Shown: in pieces, positions 1-5,909 of the stretch | Layout of the letters: each line of letters starts with the position of its first letter | Position numbering within the stretch: the stretch's first letter is position 1 | Source of the DNA: SHWC01 sp945902735 | GTDB lineage: Bacteria; Pseudomonadota; Alphaproteobacteria; UBA828 | Assembly: GCA_945902735.1 (NCBI GenBank) | Contig: CAMDNF010000058.1 | Location: 1-17,767 of the forward strand | Length of the DNA: 17,767 nucleotides | Reading direction: 5' to 3' | The notes under the pieces: generated by a model | The model's database searches: none | What the model was told of the DNA's origin: nothing | The model's input: only the letters and a program-made list of their open reading frames with translations | Translations under genes and position numbers: made by a program

Positions 1-91
1 CCCCTCGAGCCCCTCCCGCAACCTCCAACCGCAGCACTTTCCAGACCCCGCCCAGCGCCCTCGCCAGCGCCACGGCCACCCGCGTCGTCAT
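1..91 (-). CDS. 5' end of an unidentified gene running off the window edge
   Basis: A minus-strand reading frame is open from an ATG at 91 to the window edge, 30 codons, starting MTTRVAVALARALGGVWKVL. The frame is closed upstream by a TAG at about 148, so ATG 91 is the first usable start. Composition is GC-rich like the coding regions around it, and there is an AT-rich gap of about 80 bases between it and the end of rimI, where a promoter could sit. In many alphaproteobacteria the genes after rimI are fur and a plsC-type acyltransferase, but these 30 residues do not identify either. The Shine-Dalgarno is weak. The product is unknown, and the frame could be chance in GC-rich DNA. Confidence 0.3.
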   Translation of the reverse strand, partial: MTTRVAVALARALGGVWKVLRLEVAGGARG

Positions 92-170
92 CGCAACGCT
101 CGCCGCTCCAGTACGAAAATCAGTGATCGTCGTGAATAGGACGGGCTAAAATATATCGCGATTGACTCGA
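92..170. other. AT-rich gap after rimI with a short inverted repeat
   Basis: The 79 bases between rimI and the edge gene turn AT-rich around 143-175. ATTGA-CTCGA-TCAAT at 161-175 is a perfect 5-base inverted repeat that overlaps the rimI stop codon. On the minus strand it is followed by ATATATTTTAG. It could be a weak terminator for rimI, part of an operator, or part of a promoter for the gene starting at 91. Nothing in the sequence decides among these. Confidence 0.25.
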
Positions 171-659
171 TCAATTCGTCTGGCTTTGTTGATAACGGAG
201 GGTAAGAGCATCGACCGTCGTACCCGCCGCATCGCGGTAATAGGCGGAACGGCGCCCCACTTGATCGAAGCCGAAGCGTCCATAGAGCGCGCGTGCGGCC
301 TCGTTACTTTCCGCTACTTCCAGGAATAGGCTCGTGAGGCCCCGCCCAGTCGCCACCTCGACGGCGGCTTTTAAGAGGGCGTGACCAAGGCCACGTCGGC
401 GCACGGCCTCCGCGACGCAAAGGGTTAACACCTCGCCCTCGCCAACGGCAACGCGACACAACACAAAGCCCCGAACTTGATTGCCTTGGCGCGCGACGAC
501 ACCAAACCCGATGGGCGAGCCAAGCACCCGCGCGATGAGATCGGCCTGCCAGGGATCGTCAAAACACGTCGCGTGTAAAGCCGCGAGCGCCTCGCCATCA
601 TCAGACGCCGCCGGGCCAATGGTGCAGGGGTCAAGCATCACCGGAGTGGCCGTGCTCAT
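171..659 (-). CDS. rimI: GNAT N-acetyltransferase, RimI type (ribosomal protein bS18 alanine acetyltransferase)
   Basis: A 162-residue GNAT protein of usual RimI length. The family acetylates the N-terminal alanine of ribosomal protein S18 using acetyl-CoA in the cytoplasm, and alphaproteobacterial members may have wider substrates. RimI-like CFDDPW lies at 33-38. The acetyl-CoA pyrophosphate loop is RRRGLG at 87-92. Glu114 (in FLEVAESN) and Tyr126 (in LYGRFGF) have the same 12-residue spacing as the catalytic Glu103/Tyr115 pair known in E. coli RimI. Its ATG overlaps the tsaB stop as ATGA, so the two are translationally coupled, and tsaB-rimI is a widespread pairing. The fur gene that often follows in alphaproteobacteria is not seen in the remaining 170 bases. 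Confidence 0.93.
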   Translation of the reverse strand: MSTATPVMLDPCTIGPAASDDGEALAALHATCFDDPWQADLIARVLGSPIGFGVVARQGNQVRGFVLCRVAVGEGEVLTLCVAEAVRRRGLGHALLKAAVEVATGRGLTSLFLEVAESNEAARALYGRFGFDQVGRRSAYYRDAAGTTVDALTLRYQQSQTN

Positions 660-1387
660 GGCGGGCGATTCACCGCGGCAAAGCCTTCAAGCGGGCGCGC
701 ACCGGCGTCGCGCAAATAGAGCGGCGAAACGGGGCCCTGCGCAAGCCGGCCGGCCCCGCCGGCATGAGTCGCGCGCCGCGCGACCAACCGCCCAAAAATC
801 GCGGCATCCGGCCAATCCGGCGCGTGCGACCGCCTTATCACCCCGCGCCCCGTCGCTTCGAGCGCCGCCAAAATGGCCTTCGCCCCGCTTCCAACCACCA
901 AGCCTCGGGCGGGACCGAGGGCGTCGGCCGCTTCGGTCGCGCTGGCCGCCATGGGGGGTGTCAACGCGCCACCCGCCGCGTCGAACCATTGGGCGTAAAC
1001 CTGGCCGCGCAACGCATCGAGCGCGCAAAGCAGGCGATTTTCCTCGACCTCGCTCTCAGGCACTGCCGCGGCCAACGCTTCGAGTGTGGAAATGCCAATC
1101 AGCGGCACGGCCGCCGCTAAAGCCAGCCCGCGCGCGGTGGCAAGCCCAACCCGGACGCCCGTAAACGAACCCGGCCCGACGGTGACCGCGATCGCGCCGA
1201 GCGCCTTATAATTGACCCCGGCCTCGTTCATGACGGCCTCGACCATGGGCATCAGGCGTTCGGCATGACCCCGCTGCAAAGGCTCGAAGCGGCGCGCCAA
1301 GACGGTGTCTCCAACCACGACCGCGGCCGAACAAGCCTCGGTCGCGGTGTCGAGCGCCAACAAGGCCGAGGCTTGATCCGTTTTCAT
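656..1387 (-). CDS. tsaB: tRNA t6A biosynthesis protein TsaB
   Basis: A 243-residue ASKHA-fold protein. TsaB works with TsaD and TsaE to transfer threonylcarbamoyl to A37 of ANN-decoding tRNAs, and mainly serves as the partner and scaffold of TsaD. Family marks are the N-terminal phosphate-loop-like LALDTATEACS (from about residue 10), HAERLMPMVEAVMNEAG (41-57) and GPGSFTGVR (71-79). The frame stays open for 42 codons upstream, but that extra sequence is Arg-rich and unlike the family, so ATG 1387 (MKTDQASALLALDT) is chosen. No strong Shine-Dalgarno is visible before it. It is the first gene of a two-gene operon with rimI and diverges from the dipeptidase gene. tsaD and tsaE are not in the window. 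Confidence 0.94.
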   Translation of the reverse strand: MKTDQASALLALDTATEACSAAVVVGDTVLARRFEPLQRGHAERLMPMVEAVMNEAGVNYKALGAIAVTVGPGSFTGVRVGLATARGLALAAAVPLIGISTLEALAAAVPESEVEENRLLCALDALRGQVYAQWFDAAGGALTPPMAASATEAADALGPARGLVVGSGAKAILAALEATGRGVIRRSHAPDWPDAAIFGRLVARRATHAGGAGRLAQGPVSPLYLRDAGARPLEGFAAVNRPP

Positions 1388-1520
1388 GCAAGTTCGTCTA
1401 ACATCGTCTGACCGCCATCGACAAGCCGTGCCCGCAAAAGTCTTTGCGTCATATCGCGGCGCGCGGCACAGTCGCCACTCGTTCCCGGCGTCGTGCCACG
1501 GATCCCGTTTCAATCACGCC
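1388..1520. promoter_or_regulatory. Divergent intergenic region between tsaB and the dipeptidase gene
   Basis: These 133 bases separate two divergently read genes, so promoters for both should lie here. I do not see a convincing -35/-10 pair for either direction, and neither start has a strong Shine-Dalgarno. The long upstream extensions of both reading frames pass through this region but look non-coding, being Arg/Ser/His-rich and unlike the families. Confidence 0.4.
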
Positions 1521-2090
1521 ATGCTGCTCCTAGCCGAGATCGCCCCACCGGCCTTTGATGTCGATCTCGCACTGGCTTATGCGAGCGAGAGAAACCTGAC
1601 CGGACGACCGGTCTATCAACGCGCGGCGTGCTATTTGCATCCCGATGCGGCGGCCGCATTGCAACGCGCGATCGCCCTTGCCGCGCCGCTTGGTTTAAGG
1701 CTGAAAATTTTCGATGGTTATCGGCCGACCGAGGCGCAATGGGTCTTCTGGCGCTTTCGCCCAGACCCGAATTATTTCGCCGATCCGCGCCGGGGCTCGC
1801 CGCATTCGCGTGGTGTCGCCATCGATCTGACTCTGATCCGTTCCGATGATGGCAGCGAGCTCGATATGGGAACCGGTTTCGATGCGCTGACGCCGCGATC
1901 ACACCATGGCAGTCTTGAAGTGTCCATCGAGGCGCAACGCAATCGGCTTCTATTGCTTGGCTTGATGTCGACCGCGGGATTTGATTTTTACGGTAATGAA
2001 TGGTGGCACTATCAATTGTTCAGTCCGCGCCGCTATCCCCTGCTGTCCGATTCAGCGGCCGGCACGAAATTAATGCCCGCCGCACCGTGA
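1521..2090 (+). CDS. D-alanyl-D-alanine dipeptidase, VanX/DdpX type (peptidase M15D)
   Basis: A 189-residue zinc dipeptidase, close to the usual length of VanX and DdpX. The family hydrolyses free D-Ala-D-Ala, either to recycle peptidoglycan-derived dipeptide or, in vancomycin-resistant Gram-positives, to deplete it. All key residues are visible: Arg68 in DGYRP, zinc ligands His95 and Asp102 in SPHSRGVAID, the FDALTPRSH segment (120-128), and Glu160 (catalytic) with His163 (zinc) in EWWHY. There is no signal peptide, so a cytoplasmic site is likely. The start is placed at ATG 1521 because the in-frame upstream part does not look like the family. The stop overlaps the GTG start of the CE4-like gene (GTGA). 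A resistance role is not implied, since no vanH/vanA-type genes are nearby. A gene name such as ddpX or vanX would over-specify the role. Confidence 0.93.
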   Translation: MLLLAEIAPPAFDVDLALAYASERNLTGRPVYQRAACYLHPDAAAALQRAIALAAPLGLRLKIFDGYRPTEAQWVFWRFRPDPNYFADPRRGSPHSRGVAIDLTLIRSDDGSELDMGTGFDALTPRSHHGSLEVSIEAQRNRLLLLGLMSTAGFDFYGNEWWHYQLFSPRRYPLLSDSAAGTKLMPAAP

Positions 2091-3121
2091 TTAGGCGTTG
2101 CGCTCTAATTCTCGCTTCGCTCTTTGCCGTTTGTGTCATCGCCGCGATGGCGGTGCCGACGCCAGCCATAGCCGATGATTCTGCCGTCGTGCTGATCTAC
2201 CAACGTGTCGGCGAGGCAAAGCGCCATCCGCTCGAAAGCGTAACCCGCGTCCAGTTCGACGCTCATCTCGCTCATCTGAAACGCGGCGGATTCACCGTCA
2301 TGAACCTGCGCGATATTGTCGCCGCGCTCGCTGCCAAGAAAGCGCTGCCGGAGCGCACCGTGGCGATCACTTTCGACAATGCGTTCAAATCGATCTACCG
2401 AGACGCCTGGCCCAAGCTCAAGGCCGCCGGCCTTCCCTTCAGCATCTTTGTCGCGACCGACGCGATCGACGCTGGAGATCCGGATGTGTTGACTTGGGAT
2501 GAGCTTCGTACGCTCGCCCAAGCCGGCATCGCGATCGAGAGCCGTGGGGCGAGCAACCGCCCGCTTTGGCGCCTCGAGGCCGCCGATCAACGTCGCGATA
2601 TCGCGAAGGGGCAGGCGCGGATCAAAACCGAAATCGGCAAGGCGCCGCTTCTCTTTGCCTATCCATCGGGTGAACAAAATGCCGCGCTGCGCCAAGCGGT
2701 GCGCGAGCTTGGCTTCGATGCGGCGTTCGTGCTGCGCTCAGGCCCTGTCTTTGGAGGCGAAGATCGCTATGCACTACCACGCTTCGAATTGAATGCGCGT
2801 TACGGATCGATTGAACGCTTTCAGACGATCGTCGAAGTATTGCCATTCCCTGTCCAAAACCTTGTGCCAAAGGAGGCGATCCTCACGACCCCCCGGCCCC
2901 ATATCAGCTTCACGATCGACAAGGCCTTGGGCGCCTTGGACACGCTTGCTTGCTATGTGACGCGGCAAAAGCGAACCGAATATACGCTGACAATAACCCG
3001 AGAAATCAGGGTTGAACTGGCGCGCGCGTTCGTGCCTGGCCATGACAATCGAGTCAATTGCACTCTGCCCGGCCCAGATGGCCGCGTGCGCTGGCTCGGG
3101 CTACAATACGTCGCACCCTAA
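2087..3121 (+). CDS. Secreted polysaccharide deacetylase-fold (CE4/NodB) protein, probably catalytically inactive
   Basis: A 344-residue exported protein. The GTG at 2087 is chosen because it overlaps the dipeptidase stop as GTGA and gives a clean signal peptide: MIRR, a hydrophobic stretch, then AIA at 27-29 with likely cleavage before Asp30. The CE4 fold is recognised from TVAITFDNAF (91-100), the IAIESRGASN region (148-157), LLFAYPSGEQN (188-198) and LPRFELN. In active CE4 enzymes motif 1 is TFDDG and motif 2 is HxxxH, which together hold the metal. Here Asp97 is kept, but the second Asp is Asn98 and the two His positions are Arg153 and Asn157, so all three metal ligands seem lost. A C-terminal domain of about 90 residues (255-344) has Cys289 and Cys325, a possible disulfide, and ends DGRVRWLGLQYVAP. 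I recall similar proteins in alphaproteobacteria that keep more of the site. A non-catalytic glycan-binding role is inferred. An ATG at 2000 would lengthen the frame but overlaps the dipeptidase by 91 bases. Confidence 0.85.
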   Translation: MIRRCALILASLFAVCVIAAMAVPTPAIADDSAVVLIYQRVGEAKRHPLESVTRVQFDAHLAHLKRGGFTVMNLRDIVAALAAKKALPERTVAITFDNAFKSIYRDAWPKLKAAGLPFSIFVATDAIDAGDPDVLTWDELRTLAQAGIAIESRGASNRPLWRLEAADQRRDIAKGQARIKTEIGKAPLLFAYPSGEQNAALRQAVRELGFDAAFVLRSGPVFGGEDRYALPRFELNARYGSIERFQTIVEVLPFPVQNLVPKEAILTTPRPHISFTIDKALGALDTLACYVTRQKRTEYTLTITREIRVELARAFVPGHDNRVNCTLPGPDGRVRWLGLQYVAP

Positions 3122-3150
3122 TTGGCTGCCATCTTAGGCCACGAACTCTC
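3122..3150. other. Short convergent junction without an obvious terminator
   Basis: Only 29 bases separate the stop codons of the CE4-like gene (plus) and the bax-like gene (minus). I see no GC-rich hairpin followed by a T-run in either direction, so transcripts may read into the opposing gene or terminate by Rho. Confidence 0.4.
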
Positions 3151-4452
3151 TTAGCCGCGCGCGACGTTCTCTACGCGGTGCAAGCGCACATCGTCGAATG
3201 TACCAAGCGCGTTCTCGCGCATGATCGTACGAAGCGATTTGACATAGTCATCGCCGCGCTCGGAATAGCGCGTCAGCGCGCCGGCCAAACGATGGCCATC
3301 AAGATCGCCCGCGCCGGCCCGCAACTCCGCGCGCATGCCGCGAAATTGCTCATAGGCACGGTGGCGATTGAGATTGAGCGCATAAGAGCTCACCGTCTCA
3401 TACAAATTCTCAAAGCTCTGGACGCGGAATTTACCCGACGAGTTCGGCGACAAAGGCGCCAAGCCACGGCCATTGGCACTGGTGTATTGACCGAACAGCG
3501 CATTGCCTTCGCGCGCGAAGCGCGACGTGCCCCAACCTGATTCTTCCGCCGCCTGGGCCAAGACCAGCGAGGGCGGAATGATATCGGCGCGTTGACGCAG
3601 CTCGGCGAGATTGCCGCTCTCCACGCCATAGAGGTCAAATTTCTCTTCGAGCCAAATTTGATCCGCCGGCGTCAACGAAGTGCCGCGCGCGAGGTTCTTG
3701 GAGACGCCGGTGAGGCGGGTGCGATCCGCCGCGAGATCTTCGTTCACGCGCAGGATCACGGGCAGAACCACTTTGATGAAAAGCTGCTTGCGGTCGTCCA
3801 CGGACTGAAGCGCGTGAAGATCTGACGGCAGACGCGCGACATAGACGCGCGGCACGAAATCTTCACCGCTCTTCACGGTCTCAAGGTCATAGTTGCCTTT
3901 ATCGAGATAAAGCGCGAGCGCTGCCGCCGAGCCAAGCCGGACATGCCGTTCGCCATCGGCGCCGAGCTCGTAGACGGGCTTATCGCTGAGCGCATTTTTG
4001 GTCGGCGAGATGTCCCGGATCGAATCGACACCCGAAAACGAAGGCATTTGGGTTGAGCCCGCCGCCGTCGCGATAGCGCCAAGCGCGGCATAGAGTTGGG
4101 CATTGCCGTTCAACTGGTCTTCACCGTTGAGGGGCGCGCCAAACCAACCCGCGTCAAGCGGTGCATCGAGCGCCGAAGTGTCGATGCCGAATGACGAGGC
4201 CCCGCGCTTTGGGGCAAACGCCGAATCGGTATCGAGGAGCACCGCGCCAAAAAGGCCGGCACTCAGCAGCCCGAGCGCAAAGATCGCCGAGCCATGGCCA
4301 AACCGGGCAACCGACCGCACGCGGTCGAGGCTTTGAAGGCCAACGAAGCGCCCAAATGAGCCGAAGCCAGTTCCAGATTTTGTCGCGGCTTCCACCCCGA
4401 GCGCACGCACTACGCCCGGCATGGCGGCCGCACCGCCATTAAAATTATACAC
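3151..4452 (-). CDS. Membrane-anchored Bax-type glucosaminidase (GH73 fold)
   Basis: A 433-residue protein from GTG 4452. The C-terminal half is a Bax/glucosaminidase domain. PPSLVLAQAAEESGWG (293-308 from this start), followed by TSRFAREGNALFGQYT, carries the likely catalytic Glu304, and RKQLFIKVVLPVILRVNEDL (221-240) is the upstream family segment. Such enzymes cleave peptidoglycan glycan strands in the periplasm. One transmembrane segment (SAIFALGLLSAGLFGAVLL, about 55-73) should anchor it with the catalytic part outside. E. coli Bax is about 270 residues, so this one carries an extra N-terminal part of low complexity (Gly/Ala/Asp-rich). The GTG is preferred because AGGGAG lies 6 bases upstream of it. 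An ATG at 4488, 2 bases after nfuA, is the alternative and adds 12 residues without a visible ribosome site. It follows nfuA closely and is probably co-transcribed. Confidence 0.88.
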   Translation of the reverse strand: MYNFNGGAAAMPGVVRALGVEAATKSGTGFGSFGRFVGLQSLDRVRSVARFGHGSAIFALGLLSAGLFGAVLLDTDSAFAPKRGASSFGIDTSALDAPLDAGWFGAPLNGEDQLNGNAQLYAALGAIATAAGSTQMPSFSGVDSIRDISPTKNALSDKPVYELGADGERHVRLGSAAALALYLDKGNYDLETVKSGEDFVPRVYVARLPSDLHALQSVDDRKQLFIKVVLPVILRVNEDLAADRTRLTGVSKNLARGTSLTPADQIWLEEKFDLYGVESGNLAELRQRADIIPPSLVLAQAAEESGWGTSRFAREGNALFGQYTSANGRGLAPLSPNSSGKFRVQSFENLYETVSSYALNLNRHRAYEQFRGMRAELRAGAGDLDGHRLAGALTRYSERGDDYVKSLRTIMRENALGTFDDVRLHRVENVARG

Positions 4453-4458
4453 GTTGAT

Positions 4459-4464
4459 CTCCCT
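4459..4464 (-). promoter_or_regulatory. Strong ribosome binding site that decides the bax-like start
   Basis: AGGGAG on the minus strand ends 6 bases before GTG 4452. It lies inside the frame that begins at ATG 4488, which has no comparable site. This favours the GTG as the main start. Confidence 0.6.
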
Positions 4465-4490
4465 ACCGGCTGGCGCCGGAGCCCGCATTC

Positions 4491-5054
4491 TTAAACGGCG
4501 CGGACTTCGACGACTTCTGGGACGTAGTGCTTGAGCATGTTTTCGATGCCCATCTTCAAAGTCGCGGTCGAGCTAGGACAGCCCGCACAGGAGCCCTGGA
4601 GATGGAGCATCACTACGCCCTTCTCAAATCCCCGAAAAATTATGTCGCCGCCGTCTTGAGCCACGGCCGGTCGTACGCGGGTATCAAGGAGTTCCTTGAT
4701 CTGACTGACGATCTCAGCGTCTTCCGCAGCAACCTCGAACTCTTCTTCGAGGTCGTCCGATGATGCCGGGCCGAGGATGATGGGCTGGTTCGCGACGAAG
4801 TGCTCCATGATGACCCCGAGAACGACTGGCTTGATCAACTGCCAATCCGCGTCGTCCGTCTTGGTCACCGTAATGAAGTCTCCGCCAAAAAAGACGCCCT
4901 TAACCTCCTCGATCCGAAACAAGCGATCGGCGAGCGGCGAACGCTGGGCTTCCGTTGCATCCCGGAAGTCCGCAGTCCCTTCGGCCATGACCGTCCGTCC
5001 CGGTAGGAACTTCAGGGTCGATGGATTAGGAGTTCGCTCAGTCTGAATAAACAT
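4491..5054 (-). CDS. nfuA: NfuA-type Fe-S cluster carrier (NifU family)
   Basis: A 187-residue protein with the two domains of alphaproteobacterial and mitochondrial Nfu. The N-terminal Nfu_N domain starts FIQTERTPNPSTLKFLPG (2-19) and runs to about residue 90. The C-terminal NifU domain (about 113-187) contains the cluster-binding CAGC (Cys156, Cys159). Two monomers share a 4Fe-4S cluster through these cysteines and pass it to apo-enzymes in the cytoplasm. ATG 5054 is chosen because AAGGGA lies 8 bases upstream (5063-5068) and the protein then begins exactly as the family does. The upstream in-frame extension (to 5159) is not family-like. It heads nfuA-bax, with a candidate promoter at 5138-5166. 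nfuA near usp, trpS and tsaB is typical of alphaproteobacteria. Confidence 0.95.
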   Translation of the reverse strand: MFIQTERTPNPSTLKFLPGRTVMAEGTADFRDATEAQRSPLADRLFRIEEVKGVFFGGDFITVTKTDDADWQLIKPVVLGVIMEHFVANQPIILGPASSDDLEEEFEVAAEDAEIVSQIKELLDTRVRPAVAQDGGDIIFRGFEKGVVMLHLQGSCAGCPSSTATLKMGIENMLKHYVPEVVEVRAV

Positions 5055-5393
5055 CCCGTCGTTCCCTTGTGGCGTTAAGCCCTTCTTGTTTGGGGCTGAG
5101 CAAAGTCTGGGGGGTGGAGGCAATAGTTTCAACCGCCATAAACTAAGCGTTTGATTCAATTGTCACCATTTCACGGTAGTTAATAGGTTACCGCATATTT
5201 ACTCGGATTAATTCGTTAATTTCTGAGGCCCCGGCCGCCCTTGATTCCAGGCGTCGATCACATGACTCTGGATTAACCATAGTCCGAAGTCGCGGAAATC
5301 CAACCCTTCAGGCGCATCGGGTCGTGGCGCCGGGTGAGCGGCCTTCGCCTGCTGAAAAGCCTATTTTTCCAGGCTTTAGGGCGAGAGAAAGCC
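5055..5393. other. 339-base intergenic region between nfuA and usp
   Basis: This is the longest non-coding stretch of the window. 5055-5137 is the nfuA leader, GC-rich with a G-run on the coding side. 5138-5220 is AT-rich and holds the promoter candidate and a perfect inverted repeat ATTAA-TTCG-TTAAT (5207-5220). GANTC sites (CcrM methylation motif in alphaproteobacteria) occur three times between about 5150 and 5270. GGATTAA occurs twice as a direct repeat (5205-5211 and around 5271). 5300-5340 has a weak GC hairpin, and 5356-5396 has the hairpins after usp. No convincing small ORF is visible. A small RNA is possible but unsupported. Confidence 0.5.
5138..5166 (-). promoter_or_regulatory. 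Candidate sigma-70-type promoter of nfuA
   Basis: Reading the minus strand, GTGACA (5161-5166) resembles a -35 box. It is separated by exactly 17 bases from GTTTAT (5138-5143), a modest -10. The element sits in AT-rich DNA and would leave a leader of about 75 bases before the nfuA ATG. The -35 matches the consensus at five of six bases, the -10 at three of six. No clear IscR or iron-regulator site is recognised. Confidence 0.4.
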
Positions 5394-5396
5394 CTA
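5356..5396 (-). terminator. Paired hairpins after usp, probable terminator
   Basis: On the minus strand, immediately at and after the usp stop, there are two hairpins that share bases. TAGGGC/GCCCTA (5391-5396 with 5377-5382, 8-base loop) includes the stop codon. AAAGCCT/AGGCTTT (5371-5377 with 5356-5362, 8-base loop) is followed by one more T before CAG. The second looks like a factor-independent terminator with a short T-run. The arms touch at position 5377, so the two can nearly stack. It would end the run of genes from glnD or from the TSUP gene. Confidence 0.5.
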
Positions 5397-5891
5397 GGTC
5401 AGGTCCTGCAATTCGCTGTCCGAGAGGGTGCCCGGCACGATGACGAGCGGGATTCGGAGCTGGCCGGCCAGCTGCCCAGCGAGCCAGGAGATCAGCGAGC
5501 CCCGCCGCGCCTCGGGAGGAGCGGCCCCGACCACCAGGATGTTGATCGACGGGTCGCCCTCGACATGGCGCAGGATTTCTTCGCCGATGCGCCCTTCGCG
5601 CAGCTTCAATAGGGGTTGAACGCCACTAAAGGCAGCCATCTCGGCCCCGATCGTATCGAGCAAGGTCTGGCCTTCCGCCGTGATTTCCGCCCGCATCAGA
5701 TCGCCGACCGCCGCCCAATGTTGAAATTCGGGCGGCTGAACGACGTGCAGGATTTCGAGCCGCCCGCCGGTATTGCGCGCCCGAAGCGCGGCAAAGCGGG
5801 CAGCCGCACGCGAATGGGCGTCGTTGGCGACACAGGCCACGAAGGCCAATTGGCCCGCGACATGGCTTCGCGTTACCGCCCCCTGACTCAT
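5394..5891 (-). CDS. Universal stress protein (UspA family)
   Basis: A 165-residue single-domain Usp, slightly longer than the usual 140-150. The N-terminal strand is QLAFVACVAND, followed by a helix and the second strand LEILHVVQPP. The C-terminal ILVVGAAPPEARRGSLISWL (118-137) then GQLRIPLVIVPG corresponds to the nucleotide-binding end of the fold. The usual ATP loop is GxxG-(9)-G(S/T), and here the pattern is degenerate, so ATP binding is uncertain. Usp proteins are cytoplasmic and linked to stress survival. The exact role is not predictable. ATG 5891 follows a G-rich stretch and lies 18 bases after the TIGR02186 gene, so they are likely in one operon. A usp gene between trpS and nfuA is a common alphaproteobacterial arrangement. 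Confidence 0.88.
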   Translation of the reverse strand: MSQGAVTRSHVAGQLAFVACVANDAHSRAAARFAALRARNTGGRLEILHVVQPPEFQHWAAVGDLMRAEITAEGQTLLDTIGAEMAAFSGVQPLLKLREGRIGEEILRHVEGDPSINILVVGAAPPEARRGSLISWLAGQLAGQLRIPLVIVPGTLSDSELQDLT

Positions 5892-5909
5892 ACCCGCCCC
5901 CGCTGGGTT

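Noticed and set aside
1386..1520. N-terminal extension of the dipeptidase from 1386
   Set aside because: The extra 45 residues are Arg/Ser/His-rich, would overlap the tsaB start codon, and the family-like sequence begins at 1521.
2000..2086. Longer start (ATG 2000) for the CE4-like protein
   Set aside because: It would overlap the dipeptidase by 91 bases and bury the signal peptide. GTG 2087 gives both coupling and a proper signal peptide.
1521..2090. Vancomycin resistance cassette
   Set aside because: The VanX-type enzyme is alone, without vanH/vanA-type ligase or vanRS genes, and a Gram-negative context points to peptidoglycan dipeptide recycling.
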